From: Methanomassiliicoccales archaeon
GTDB lineage: Archaea; Thermoplasmatota; Thermoplasmata; Methanomassiliicoccales; JAAEEP01
Direction: 5' to 3'
Length of the DNA stretch: 64,000 nt
Assembly (NCBI GenBank): GCA_013415695.1
Contig: JAAEEP010000009.1
Coordinates: 1 to 64,000 of the forward strand
Numbering within the stretch: position 1 is the first letter of the stretch; each line of letters begins with the position of its first letter. Both the position numbers and the translations under genes were made by a program. Shown here piece by piece: positions 25,711-35,260 of the stretch. Under the pieces are notes generated by a model. The model was not told where the DNA came from. It made no database searches and was given only the letters and a program-made list of their open reading frames with translations.

Positions 25711-26697
25711 ATGAGGTTCGATTTTCGCAGATCCTGGGATCTGACTGGGATCATTGCGCTCTCACTCATTTTAATCGCCGTGATCATGGCAATTCCCGAT
25801 AGTGTGGTCAGAGTGATAATCGGTCTGCCCTTCATTCTGTTCTTCCCGGGATACGCATTGATCGCTTTCCTGTTCCCCAGGGAAGCAGACCTCGGCATCA
25901 TCGAGAGAGTAGCGCTCTCATTCGGCCTCAGCATTGCCATCACACCGTTGATAGGTTTGGGTTTGAACTACACTCCATTCGGCATAAGACTGGAGCCCAT
26001 TCTTGCGTGCATCACCGCCTTCAACCTGATCTTCGCGTTCCTGGCGGAATACAGGAGGTGGAAGGTCGATGGACCCTACCACCCCATTCAGCCAGAGAGG
26101 ATGAAGGGGTTTGTGAATTCTGCCTTCAAGGAGGGGACGCGGTTGGACCGTGCATTGACGGTGATATTGGTGATATCCATCGCCTGCTCCCTGATAGCCC
26201 TTGCCTATGTGATTGCCGTCCCCAAGGAGGGGGAGAAGTTCACTGAGTTCTACATCCTTGGTCCTGGAGGTAAGGCATCGGACTATCCCACCAACCTCAC
26301 CACGGGAGAGGAGGCCTCCCTCATCATGGGAATAGCCAATCACGAGTATCGGACCGTGTATTACGGAGTTGAGCTATGGTTGGTGAACGCTTCCTTTGTC
26401 GATAATCAAACGCAGGTTCACCAGATGTACTTCTTCGATTCACTCAATGTCACATTAGAATCGATACCGCCTAACATCGAGGGCAACTGGACACCTCAAT
26501 GGGAGATGAACTATAGCTTTTCAGTGGACATAGAGGGGCAGTACAAGATGTGGTTTCTTCTTTACGAGGATTCTCACGAATTCGAAGGCGTGAAGTACCA
26601 GGATTATGCCGGAACCAGCATGGAAGAGAAGATAATCCAGGCTGTTGAAGGCGATATCCTGAGTCTCAACCTCAACATGCGCATCACCGCTCCTTGA
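25711..26697 (+). CDS. DUF1616 membrane protein
   Basis: A 328-residue protein of the archaeal DUF1616 family. Four helices in the first 110 residues include the family hallmark P-F-I-L-F-F-P-G-Y-A-L-I-A-F-L-F-P and R-V-A-L-S-F-G-L-S. A fifth helix (about 148-172) is followed by an external beta-rich domain with many N-x-S/T sites (S-F-V-D-N-Q-T, N-V-T-L-E, N-Y-S-F). The function is unknown; relatives are often near surface-glycan or S-layer genes. It is divergent from the large propeller protein. Confidence 0.82.
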   Translation: MRFDFRRSWDLTGIIALSLILIAVIMAIPDSVVRVIIGLPFILFFPGYALIAFLFPREADLGIIERVALSFGLSIAITPLIGLGLNYTPFGIRLEPILACITAFNLIFAFLAEYRRWKVDGPYHPIQPERMKGFVNSAFKEGTRLDRALTVILVISIACSLIALAYVIAVPKEGEKFTEFYILGPGGKASDYPTNLTTGEEASLIMGIANHEYRTVYYGVELWLVNASFVDNQTQVHQMYFFDSLNVTLESIPPNIEGNWTPQWEMNYSFSVDIEGQYKMWFLLYEDSHEFEGVKYQDYAGTSMEEKIIQAVEGDILSLNLNMRITAP

Positions 26698-26699
26698 TA

Positions 26700-27197
26700 C
26701 TACTCGATGCGGTTCCTGTCCATGAAGCACTTTCCCCCCATGTCCAGACCAATGTCCTCTGCAATCGAACGGGTGTAATGCTCTGGGTCCTCCATTACCG
26801 AGAGCTCATTGTCTTCGGGGTCAAGGAATACGGCAAGAAGGCCTCCCCATTCCTGCCTCTCCGGTTTCAGCATGAACCTTACATCTGAGTCAACGAGACG
26901 CCTGTGGACATCGTAGATACTTTCAGTCCTGAACACGATCCCTGTTGGACCTCCAGGCTGCCTCGTGTCAAAGGGAGATGGCTCGTACAATGCGATGTTC
27001 CCAAGCAAATCGGGGGACCCTAGTTCCACCCAGTTGTTTTCCTTGCTATCAATAACCAGTTTGAGTCCAAGTACATTGGCATAGAAATCCAGCCCAGCGC
27101 CCAGATCTGAGACCGGGATTGATGCTATCCAGACACCTTTGAGCTTGCCAATTTCCCCGTATTCCTGCTCACCGCCCATGGGATCTCCAAGAGGCAT
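26700..27197 (-). CDS. VOC-family glyoxalase/bleomycin-resistance-like protein
   Basis: A 165-residue protein whose residues 20-140 form one VOC module: I-A-S-I-P-V-S-D-L, F-Y-A-N-V-L-G-L-K, then F-R-T-E-S-I-Y-D-V and F-L-D-P-E-D-N-E-L-S-V. The metal-ligand positions at strand ends (the E in E-L-S-V) are retained. The substrate is unknown. A TTTAAATA box about 28 bp upstream of ATG 27197 makes a leaderless mRNA likely. The C-terminus is 25 residues longer than the minimal domain. Confidence 0.8.
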   Translation of the reverse strand: MPLGDPMGGEQEYGEIGKLKGVWIASIPVSDLGAGLDFYANVLGLKLVIDSKENNWVELGSPDLLGNIALYEPSPFDTRQPGGPTGIVFRTESIYDVHRRLVDSDVRFMLKPERQEWGGLLAVFLDPEDNELSVMEDPEHYTRSIAEDIGLDMGGKCFMDRNRIE

Positions 27198-27242
27198 GCT
27201 TGAAGATTGAAACCAGTGATATTTAAACCTTGGATGGAGGGA

Positions 27243-28100
27243 TCAGTAGGGAAATACCGAGAACAGGAAGAAGTTGATTGCACCGTGGAGGATGGTCACG
27301 AACAGAAGGCTCCTGGTCCTTTCGTACGAGATACCAAAGATCAGGCCTATGAAGAAAACGTATACGAGATAGAATAACTGGGAGTATCCCGAGTGCATTA
27401 GAGTGAAAATCAATGAGGCCAGTAGTATCGCCGATGCTGTTCCCATCACCCTCTTGAAACGGTCCTGAAGCAGGTACCTGAAGACCAATTCCTCTCCCAG
27501 GCCCACGAATGCGAACATCACGATCCCTAAGAGTAGCAACGAGCCGAAAGTAATGTCGGGAATGAGCCTCTCTGGACCCAATACCTGATATTCTATGAAT
27601 CCAAGAAGGGCGCCCAGACCAATCCCAACAGTGATGTAGAGAACGATTGTCTTTGCGTTAGCGTCTCTGATCCTTCCACGGGCGAGTTCGATTAACCCTC
27701 TTAGAGATAGACCACCATCCGAGAAGCCGTACATGGCGATCATGAAACCCACGACTATTACCGGAGCATAAATGAACGGAAGCCAGTAGATGGTCATGTC
27801 AAAGAAGACTGGCATGCTTATGTTCATCATCCTAAGCAAGGAAACGAGTGAGAAGGCCTGGAAGATTCCAGGGGGGATGTTGAGAAGGAATGGGGCCAGG
27901 ATGCAATACATGAGGTTGAGACCGTGGATAGCCAACGGGATCTCGAGATCCTTCATGAAGAAGAAAGCCTCGGCGATGCCTATCAGAACGGTGGGGACCA
28001 GCACGGATAGTGCCAGGAATGGCATTCCCTCGGCAAGTTGGGTGGTGTGCGCACCTTCAATCTGTGTCCCTGAACTCACTCCTCCACTATCCTGGACCAC
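27243..28100 (-). CDS. CPBP-family intramembrane metalloprotease
   Basis: A 285-residue polytopic protein with about eight helices. The Abi/CPBP motifs are present: E-E-L-V-F-R (EExxxR), then L-M-H-S-G-Y and H-G-A-I-N-F as second and third His/Asn motifs. Members cleave prenylated proteins or peptides inside the membrane. The start is GTG 28100, 25 bp from a GTTTAATAT box and therefore leaderless. The substrate is not known. Confidence 0.85.
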   Translation of the reverse strand: MVQDSGGVSSGTQIEGAHTTQLAEGMPFLALSVLVPTVLIGIAEAFFFMKDLEIPLAIHGLNLMYCILAPFLLNIPPGIFQAFSLVSLLRMMNISMPVFFDMTIYWLPFIYAPVIVVGFMIAMYGFSDGGLSLRGLIELARGRIRDANAKTIVLYITVGIGLGALLGFIEYQVLGPERLIPDITFGSLLLLGIVMFAFVGLGEELVFRYLLQDRFKRVMGTASAILLASLIFTLMHSGYSQLFYLVYVFFIGLIFGISYERTRSLLFVTILHGAINFFLFSVFPY

Positions 28101-28163
28101 CTCGCTGTATTTAGAGCCATCATATTAAACAATTGCCCGTCGAAGTCAACCTGTTAGAATGAG

Positions 28164-28835
28164 TTAGAGTTCCAACGAGTCACCTGGGGCAAGGGGGTAG
28201 CACTTCCTCCCCATCTCGGCCACCTTCTCGCAGAAAACAACGGGGTCTGCTCGGATCTGGTCGAAGGTATCGTAGTGCATCGGTACCACCGCCTTGGCAT
28301 CGAGTAGACGCAAAGCTCTCAGGGCATCCTCCTGACCCATGGTATACCAACCACCAATGGGAAGGAGCGCAAGATCCAGGGAGAACTCCTCACCTATTAG
28401 GGACATATCCCCAAAGAGGGCAGTGTCACCAGCATGGTAAATGGCTCGGTCATCCATGGTAATTACGAAGGAACATGGAACTCCAATGATTCTTCCCTCA
28501 AACGAGGACGAGTGCCATGCTGGAAAGATCTTGACGGCGCAGAACCCCCTGTCGACAACACCTCCCATATGGGCGGCGATAGCATCAGCTCCCTTCTCGA
28601 TACAGAAGTGAGCGATTTCAGGCGTGGAGAGGATAGGCGCCCCGCTCGCCTTCGAGATTGGAATGGCATCGCCGAGGTGATCATGATGAGCGTGAGTTAC
28701 AAGGACAAGATCAGGGCTCACCTCCTCTGGCTTCAAGGCAGCATTGGGGTTCCCATCCAAGAATGGGTCGACAAGCACCGATCCCTCCTTCCCGGTGAGA
28801 AGGAAGGCCGCGTGTCCGAGATATTTCACCTTCAT
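28164..28835 (-). CDS. UPF0173 metal-dependent hydrolase (MBL fold)
   Basis: A 223-residue metallo-beta-lactamase-fold hydrolase of the UPF0173 group. It shows the conserved L-G-H-A-A-F start, V-T-H-A-H-H-D-H-L-G-D (HxHxDH), a later H in F-P-A-W-H-S-S-S and Y-H-A-G-D-T. GGAGGG precedes ATG 28835 by 6 nt, and CTTTTAAATG forms a TATA box at about 28863-28872. The 44-codon upstream extension of the frame is therefore not coding. The cellular substrate is unknown. Confidence 0.88.
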   Translation of the reverse strand: MKVKYLGHAAFLLTGKEGSVLVDPFLDGNPNAALKPEEVSPDLVLVTHAHHDHLGDAIPISKASGAPILSTPEIAHFCIEKGADAIAAHMGGVVDRGFCAVKIFPAWHSSSFEGRIIGVPCSFVITMDDRAIYHAGDTALFGDMSLIGEEFSLDLALLPIGGWYTMGQEDALRALRLLDAKAVVPMHYDTFDQIRADPVVFCEKVAEMGRKCYPLAPGDSLEL

Positions 28836-29056
28836 TCGATCCCTCCAATAAAAATGGGAAGTTCCATTTAAAAGGATTTGGGGGGTAGCTCGAATTTGAG
28901 AATATGGTATAGTCCCTGCAATCCATGCGAATATTTGAGTCGAAGATGCGGGTCCAAAAAAACACAATTATCAACGCTGTTTACTAATCTGGCTATAGAT
29001 TCAATATTATTGAGAAAGCGAATCGGAGACCAAGGGTTTAATAGCGCGGAGGTTTG

Positions 29057-30349
29057 GTGAACAATGAGCCAAAGTCAGGTGATCATCTGAGGATATCGAT
29101 CATTGGAACAGGCTATGTCGGTCTGGTGACAGGGGTCTGCCTTGCCGAATTGGGACACCAGGTTACCTGCTTCGACATAGTGAGGGAGAAGATCGACTCC
29201 ATCAACCGTGGAAAGAGTCCCATTTTCGAGGATGGTATAGATGAACTTATTGAAAAACATCTTTCCAGCGGCGGGTTCAAAGCCTCAGAGGACATATCAG
29301 AGATCCTAGAATCCGATGTCACATTCCTATGTGTTGGAACTCCTTCGCGGGAAGATGGGTCGCTTGACCTGACTTACCTGGAGACTTCGGCAAGAGATGT
29401 CGGCGAAATACTTCGTGAGAAAGATGGGTACCATCTGGTGGTCGTGAAGAGCACCGTCATGCCAACTACAACAGAGAGAATCATCTTGCCCATCCTTGAG
29501 ATGCATTCTGGAAAGAAAGCAGGTACAGACTTCGGAGTAGCGATGAACCCCGAATTCCTGAAAGAAGGAGTTGCTATCCATGATTTCCTGGACCCAGATC
29601 GGGTGGTGATAGGGGCTATCGACGAGAGATCATCGAAAACGCTCCTTTCCGTATACGATAGTCTGGGATGTCCTATCCTAGAAGTGTCCCTTTCCACGGC
29701 GGAAATGATCAAGGTCGCCTCCAATGCCTTCCTGGCCACCAAGATATCATTCATCAACGAGATCGGCAACATCTGCAAGGATATGGGAATCGACGTCAGA
29801 GAGGTAGCCGTGGGCATGGGGCATGACAAGAGGATTAGCCCATTGTTTCTTCGGGCAGGCTGCGGTTTCGGGGGTTCCTGCTTCCCGAAGGATGTTAGAG
29901 GTTTAATCGCGGAGGCTAGAAGGCGAGGCTTTGAGCCCTTGATGCTTGAAGCCCTGCTTGAAGTGAACAACCGACAACCTGAAAGGTTGGTGAATCTGCT
30001 GAAAAGCAGGATGGAGATAAACGGAAAGAGAATCGCAGTGTTAGGGCTTGCATTCAAACCCGGCACTGACGACATTAGGGAATCTCGGGCCATTCGCTTA
30101 GTGGAGAGTCTACTGGAAAAGGGTGCCAAGGTACTCTGCCATGATCCTCAGGCAGCGGTAAACTTTAGCAAGGTTTTTTCAACAATAACCTACTACTCCT
30201 CATTGGAGGAGTGCGTCGATGACAGTGATGCTGTCATCATAATGACGGAATGGTCCGAATACTCGAATCCTGCCTTGTATGGGGATAAGTTGGTAATCGA
30301 TGGGAGAGGGGTTGTGAGGACAGGTAATTACGAGGGTATTTGTTGGTGA
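29057..30349 (+). CDS. UDP-sugar (UDP-glucose-type) 6-dehydrogenase
   Basis: A 430-residue nucleotide-sugar dehydrogenase that oxidises a UDP-sugar to the uronate with two NAD+. The Rossmann motif G-T-G-Y-V-G is near residue 16, G-T-P-S follows, K-S-T-V is the second NAD motif, and the catalytic Cys lies in C-G-F-G-G-S-C-F-P-K-D. GalU immediately downstream supplies UDP-glucose, which favours UDP-glucose as substrate, although UDP-ManNAc-type activity is possible. GGAGG at 29048-29052 supports GTG 29057; TTG 29054 is too close. Confidence 0.87.
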   Translation: MNNEPKSGDHLRISIIGTGYVGLVTGVCLAELGHQVTCFDIVREKIDSINRGKSPIFEDGIDELIEKHLSSGGFKASEDISEILESDVTFLCVGTPSREDGSLDLTYLETSARDVGEILREKDGYHLVVVKSTVMPTTTERIILPILEMHSGKKAGTDFGVAMNPEFLKEGVAIHDFLDPDRVVIGAIDERSSKTLLSVYDSLGCPILEVSLSTAEMIKVASNAFLATKISFINEIGNICKDMGIDVREVAVGMGHDKRISPLFLRAGCGFGGSCFPKDVRGLIAEARRRGFEPLMLEALLEVNNRQPERLVNLLKSRMEINGKRIAVLGLAFKPGTDDIRESRAIRLVESLLEKGAKVLCHDPQAAVNFSKVFSTITYYSSLEECVDDSDAVIIMTEWSEYSNPALYGDKLVIDGRGVVRTGNYEGICW

Positions 30350-30353
30350 TCAG

Positions 30354-31262
30354 ATGAAAGCAGTAATTCCAGCAGCTGGCATGGGGCTCAGATTCCTGCC
30401 ACTGACCAAAGAGCAGCCAAAGGAGATGATACCCGTGCTGGACAAGCCTACCATCCAATATGTGGTGGAGGAGGCTATTGCAGCCGGCGTAGATGATATC
30501 ATTATCATCACGGGGCGCAACAAGAGGGCTATAGAGGACCATTTTGACAAGTCCTTCGAACTTGAAGCGGCATTGGAGAAGATCGAACGATTTGATATGT
30601 TGGAGGAGATCAGGAGACTTTCCAACATGGTGGATATCCACTACGTCCGCCAAAAGACGCCTCTTGGATTGGGTGACGCCATACTCAGGGCCAAGAAGCA
30701 CATCGGGGACGAGCCCTTCGCTGTGATGTTGGGAGATACCATCCACATTTCCAAGGAGCCGGTCATCGGACAGCTTATGAAGATCCACGAACGAACCAAG
30801 GGTTCAGTAATAGCTGTGGAAACAGTCCCGGACGAGAAAATCTCGGACTACGGTATCGTTGATGCCGAGCCAATTGATGACAACTTGATGCTCATTCATG
30901 ACCTAGTGGAGAAACCAACATTCGAGAAGGCTCCCTCCAACATCGGGATCACGGGACGATACATCCTTACGCCCGAGATATTCAGCTACCTGGAGCGAAC
31001 CGAAATGGGTAAGGGAGAAGAGCTCCAGCTTACCGATGCCATTCGATTGATGAACCTTGACCATGATACCTATGCTTACCGCTTCGAGGGAAGGAGGTAT
31101 GACATCGGGGACATGGTTTGCTGGCTGAAGACCATCTTCGAGCTTGCCCTGGCACATCCAGATTATTCATCACAGCTGAGAGCCTTCTTAGAAGAGCTAC
31201 TTTCCCTGAACGGGGAAGAAGTGAACTATGCCTCACTTGCATATGTTATGTCTGCCATCTGA
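30354..31262 (+). CDS. galU: UTP-glucose-1-phosphate uridylyltransferase
   Basis: A 302-residue nucleotidyltransferase that makes UDP-glucose from UTP and glucose-1-phosphate. The signature G-M-G-L-R-F-L-P-L-T-K-E-Q-P-K-E-M (about 9-25) and D-H-F-D-K-S-F-E-L-E (about 62) are GalU-specific. V-M-L-G-D is the metal-binding strand. It starts 4 bp after the dehydrogenase gene, so the two make UDP-glucuronate for surface glycans as an operon. Confidence 0.92.
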   Translation: MKAVIPAAGMGLRFLPLTKEQPKEMIPVLDKPTIQYVVEEAIAAGVDDIIIITGRNKRAIEDHFDKSFELEAALEKIERFDMLEEIRRLSNMVDIHYVRQKTPLGLGDAILRAKKHIGDEPFAVMLGDTIHISKEPVIGQLMKIHERTKGSVIAVETVPDEKISDYGIVDAEPIDDNLMLIHDLVEKPTFEKAPSNIGITGRYILTPEIFSYLERTEMGKGEELQLTDAIRLMNLDHDTYAYRFEGRRYDIGDMVCWLKTIFELALAHPDYSSQLRAFLEELLSLNGEEVNYASLAYVMSAI

Positions 31263-31377
31263 ATAGCCAAATAATAAAAGAATCTCGAAATTATTTTCGA
31301 GCGTTGGATATACTTCCCCAACGATAATATAAGGAGAATTCGTTAAGCCGCCACATCGAGACCAAGACGGTGAGGGA

Positions 31378-33195
31378 TTGAGCGGTCTGGAAGAAACCTG
31401 GTGGAAATTCGAACATTGGTTCAAGCTCATTGGAATTACAGTGGGCACCTTATTGGCCATTGAAGGAATTATCTGCATCACATACCTGGCAACCCCAAAC
31501 CTGATCTCGGGCTTCCTCCTTGAGATAATGGTGCCATTTGGAATCCACCTTGTCATCATCGGTATCGTCATGGTCGTTTACTGGATATTATGGGGTACGA
31601 GATTACCAGGATCCAAATTCACGGAAAACCGATGGTTTTCACTCTTATTATTGCTGATCGGCACACTGCTGGTTATCGAATCTTTCTGCCTTGCCTACTA
31701 CATATCATGTCATTATAGCTATCCCGGCCATATCCGCAACTTCTGGATAGCTGCCGCAGCCGCCCAACTGTTCGTCCTTGGGATGATGATCGTTCTTGGA
31801 TGGATCTCCAGGAACATGGACGAGGTGAAGACCGGCTGGGCAAGAATAGTCGCCTACACTTTCGGCTCGATTATCGCCGCTCAGGGACTTTTCGTTATGG
31901 CAGCTGCGGTCCCCCTTGAGATTGAGAACATCGGAGTTGTGACGGCAGGGACAATCTCACTGTTTGGATTACAGCTATTCGTTCTTTCCATTATCATAGT
32001 AATAATCTGGGGTTTCAAGGACAAGATACTGTTTGGAAAGAAACTTTTCTCGCACTGGCTGGTCCTGGACTTGCCCATACTGCTGGCCGAGATCGTGGCA
32101 ATCGAGGGCATACTCATCATTATCTTCGCGGCACCTATCAATCCCGATATTCTTGGAATAGAATGGCTTGGCAAGTGGGTGATGGTCGCTTTGGGAGCTC
32201 AGCTATTCTTCCTGGCGACGATATGCGCCATTGCATGGTTCTGGTTAGAGAATGGCCCATGGGAATCCAAACCCGTGACCGTGATCGGGACCCTCATCGG
32301 CGCTCTCCTGGTCACAGAGGGAATGTTCATAATGGGGGTGGCAGCCCCCATCATAGTGGACAGTATCGGAGGAATGTTGGCCCGGACAGTCACATTGGCG
32401 GGAGCCCAGCTTCTAATCATAGGAGCAATAGTACTATTCTATTGGCTCCTGAAGGATAGCACCATTTTCAAGAGGAACATCACCTCCAACAGGGTGGTTT
32501 CTCTTGCCCCTCTGATCCTTGGGGCCTTAGTGACAGTAGAGGGGCTCGTCCTCGTGGGATACGCCTCACCCGTTTACCTAGAGGGGGTCGGCCATATTCG
32601 GGCTGCCTGGATGACGCTGGCTGGAATTCAGCTTTTCATTGTAGGCGGCATAACTTGTATGCTGTGGTACTGGCGAAACCATTCAAGATCCGAGGCATCT
32701 CTAACCAAGATAGGTGAGCCAATAATAGCCTGGATCATAACTGCTCAGGGCCTTTTCATCATGGGGATAGCAGCCCCCATTACAATCGATGGAATAGGCG
32801 GATTATTGGAAAGGACCGTGGCAATTGCCGGAGCACAGCTCTTCTTACTCGCACTGGCAATCATTGGATTGAGATTCCTGAGGGGCAGAAACCTACTGCA
32901 CAGAGAGGTTATGGGGATAAGGTCATCAGAACTGCTAACCTACGTGATATGGGCACTCATCACTGTAGAGGGACTGGTGATCATGGCATTGGCAGCCAAC
33001 ATCTACATCGAGGGTTTCGGAGGAATCTCAGGCATATACATAGCTTTAGCTGGAGTCCAGCTGTCACTATTTGCACTTCTAGGGATGTCATCATGGCTGT
33101 GGAGAAATGAGGACATCAGCTATAGGAGAAGTCAGAAGCTAGCCCTCGTTATATTGTTCCTGTTACTTCTGGTTCCCCCCGCATTCATCCTGTAG
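31378..33195 (+). CDS. Multi-span membrane protein of eight two-helix repeats
   Basis: A 605-residue, almost wholly hydrophobic protein. It consists of eight degenerate repeats of about 72 residues. Each opens with (E/Q)-G-[hydrophobic] near residues 29, 101, 169, 243, 314, 388, 457 and 531, and closes with a G-x-Q-L-like motif (G-A-Q-L, G-L-Q-L, G-I-Q-L, G-V-Q-L). Each unit has two helices, giving about 16 plus one terminal helix. Central units share A-A-P-I and I-G-G. Short polar loops separate units. The start TTG 31378 is weak but no better start is visible. No named family was recognised. Its position after galU is 115 bp away. Confidence 0.7.
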   Translation: MSGLEETWWKFEHWFKLIGITVGTLLAIEGIICITYLATPNLISGFLLEIMVPFGIHLVIIGIVMVVYWILWGTRLPGSKFTENRWFSLLLLLIGTLLVIESFCLAYYISCHYSYPGHIRNFWIAAAAAQLFVLGMMIVLGWISRNMDEVKTGWARIVAYTFGSIIAAQGLFVMAAAVPLEIENIGVVTAGTISLFGLQLFVLSIIIVIIWGFKDKILFGKKLFSHWLVLDLPILLAEIVAIEGILIIIFAAPINPDILGIEWLGKWVMVALGAQLFFLATICAIAWFWLENGPWESKPVTVIGTLIGALLVTEGMFIMGVAAPIIVDSIGGMLARTVTLAGAQLLIIGAIVLFYWLLKDSTIFKRNITSNRVVSLAPLILGALVTVEGLVLVGYASPVYLEGVGHIRAAWMTLAGIQLFIVGGITCMLWYWRNHSRSEASLTKIGEPIIAWIITAQGLFIMGIAAPITIDGIGGLLERTVAIAGAQLFLLALAIIGLRFLRGRNLLHREVMGIRSSELLTYVIWALITVEGLVIMALAANIYIEGFGGISGIYIALAGVQLSLFALLGMSSWLWRNEDISYRRSQKLALVILFLLLLVPPAFIL

Positions 33196-33277
33196 ATTTA
33201 TTCTTATGCGACCGACGATATAGTTGAGGGTCACAGCCGTTCCTATTGGTCACTTAATCTCATTGTGATGGTAACTT

Positions 33278-34123
33278 TCAGCCTCGACCGATACACGGAA
33301 TGATGAGCAGAGATACGGTTGCCTTGCGAATGACCTCCTCAGACACGCTCCCCAATGTCATCTCATGGAGGAGGCTCTTACCATGGGTTCCCATCATGAT
33401 CAGTGAAGCGTTGAATTCCCGCGACACCTCAAGTATGTTGTAGACCAGGCTTCCAAAGTGGACGTGGGTGGATATATCGCAAGTTCTAGCCTCCAGCTCA
33501 CCCTTGATCTTGTTCAGCTCCTCCTTCACCCATTGGAATCGGGTGTCATCGCTGACCCTGTACTTGGACGAATCTATGGTATGAAACAACACGGCCTTCT
33601 CTAACCCATTGTCGATGAGATACTGAAGTTGTTCTAGAACAGGTTTGTTGCAGCTCGAGAAGTCAAGAGGAACTATAGCCGTGCGGAAGAGGTTGGCGCA
33701 TCGCCTAACAGCTACCAACTCGCCTTCCTCTTCGGTCACTTCAAACTTATCCAGGAATACCGGGATCAACGAGTTCCTGATGACCCCGAGGCATGTCGAA
33801 CCAACGATGAACTCTCTGGCCATTCCCTTTCCGGATGAGGCCATTGCGATCATGGTGATGCTCTCTTTTTTCGCTACATCCAAGATGCTTTCCACAGGAC
33901 TCCCAATCTCTGTACTGAACCTGGCTTTGATATCGATATTGGTTATCGAGTCAATCAGCTCCTGGACCTTGCGTTCTTGATCGTCAGTGACCTCATCGCC
34001 TTTTGCCATGACATTCAGTAGAATCATTTCCTCGTTTCCCTTTCCGCAGAATTGGGCAACGCATTGGAACATCTGAAGTGACTGATCTGAAAAATCGACT
34101 GGAATGAGAATCCTAGCGAACAT
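33278..34123 (-). CDS. Tandem universal stress protein
   Basis: A 281-residue protein with two Usp domains (about 1-140 and 150-281). Domain one opens A-R-I-L-I-P-V-D-F-S. The ATP-binding G-S-T-C-L-G-V in domain one and G-T-H-G-K-S-x-x-x-x-M-T-L-G-S-V-S in domain two fit the G-x2-G-x9-G(S/T) signature. GAGGT precedes ATG 34123; the ATG at 34159 lies too close to the TTTATAAA box at 34167-34174. It is divergent from MscS, so both may respond to osmotic or general stress. Confidence 0.86.
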   Translation of the reverse strand: MFARILIPVDFSDQSLQMFQCVAQFCGKGNEEMILLNVMAKGDEVTDDQERKVQELIDSITNIDIKARFSTEIGSPVESILDVAKKESITMIAMASSGKGMAREFIVGSTCLGVIRNSLIPVFLDKFEVTEEEGELVAVRRCANLFRTAIVPLDFSSCNKPVLEQLQYLIDNGLEKAVLFHTIDSSKYRVSDDTRFQWVKEELNKIKGELEARTCDISTHVHFGSLVYNILEVSREFNASLIMMGTHGKSLLHEMTLGSVSEEVIRKATVSLLIIPCIGRG

Positions 34124-34302
34124 GTTAACCTCTATTGGACATTGGATTTGCCCCATCATATTTTTTTTTATAAATTGAGGGGTGGATGATTCGAATCGAA
34201 TAATGATCTCGATCGCACCTTTTAAACGACATGAAACGATGCCGATTGAGATAGTAACTTTTATATTAATCTAGTTTAAATATTTAAGAATCTGGGAATA
34301 AA

Positions 34303-35112
34303 ATGGTTAGCTTAGAGGATACTATTCCCTTTACGGACATAACCCTGATGCAGCTGATCATAGCAATCGCCATCCTTATTGTGGGTTGGATCGCCATCAG
34401 GGTCGTAAAGGGGGTATTGAGACGGACTTTAGTCAAGACCAGACTCCCGGCACTCGTTGTCGAGTTCCTGACCAGATTGCTTAGCGTACTCCTTTGGGTG
34501 GTGATCATCCTATTCGCCGTGGGGGCTTTAGGTTTCGATACCTCTGCGGTGGTTCTCGGCCTCTCGGCCATAATGGGTTTGATTATCGCCTTCGGAATGC
34601 AGGATACCTTCAACAACTTCTTTGCGGGGATTTGGATAGCGATGATAAGGCCCCTGGACAAGGACGAGGTTGTGGAAGTGACAGGCTTAAAGGGGAAGGT
34701 GAGGGCGGTTGGCATCATGTCAACTGAACTGATAACACCAGACAACACCTTCATAACCATACCCAATCGATCAGTTTGGGGGGAGCCCATCGTCAACTAC
34801 TCCCGAATGCCCATCAGGCGGGTTGATGTCTCGGTGGGCACCGCTTACGATGGGGACGTCAACAGAGCCATAGAGGTGGCGATGAGTTTCATCAAGGAGC
34901 ACCCGCTGGTGTTGAACGAACCGGCCCCGGCCGTGGTGGTCACCGAACTGGGAGACTCCTCGGTGAACCTTGCGCTGAGGGCCTGGAGCGAGACGGCGGA
35001 TTACTGGACGGTCATGGGAGACCTGACCAAGGGCATATTCGAGGAATACACCAAGGAGGGAATCGAGATTCCGTTCCCGCAGATGGACGTTCATATGGAC
35101 AAGGGTGGGTGA
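34303..35112 (+). CDS. MscS-family mechanosensitive channel
   Basis: A 269-residue small-conductance mechanosensitive channel. Three helices (about 15-35, 55-80, 85-115) lead to the Gly/Ala-rich pore helix (G-L-S-A-I-M-G-L-I-I-A-F-G-M-Q-D-T). The MscS beta domain (about 120-180, with I-P-N-R) and C-terminal alpha/beta domain follow. It releases solutes on hypo-osmotic shock. A TTATATTAAT box at 34261-34270 precedes ATG 34303. A hairpin plus T7 follows the stop. Confidence 0.92.
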   Translation: MVSLEDTIPFTDITLMQLIIAIAILIVGWIAIRVVKGVLRRTLVKTRLPALVVEFLTRLLSVLLWVVIILFAVGALGFDTSAVVLGLSAIMGLIIAFGMQDTFNNFFAGIWIAMIRPLDKDEVVEVTGLKGKVRAVGIMSTELITPDNTFITIPNRSVWGEPIVNYSRMPIRRVDVSVGTAYDGDVNRAIEVAMSFIKEHPLVLNEPAPAVVVTELGDSSVNLALRAWSETADYWTVMGDLTKGIFEEYTKEGIEIPFPQMDVHMDKGG

Positions 35113-35130
35113 CCCCTCCCCACTTTTTTT
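35104..35130 (+). terminator. Terminator after mscS
   Basis: A short G-rich/C-rich arm (GGGT-GACCC) at 35108-35116 is followed by T7 at 35124-35130, a good archaeal termination signal. Confidence 0.5.
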
Positions 35131-35260
35131 CTGATGATATTGTGTCCAGTTGTCAGCGGCTTGAAGGGCATCGATGCCCATGGACTGAACGTTGATCTGC
35201 CATGCGATGGTCGACGGTTGTGCAACGGTTAAATCCCCTGGAACCTAATTGTATCAATCG

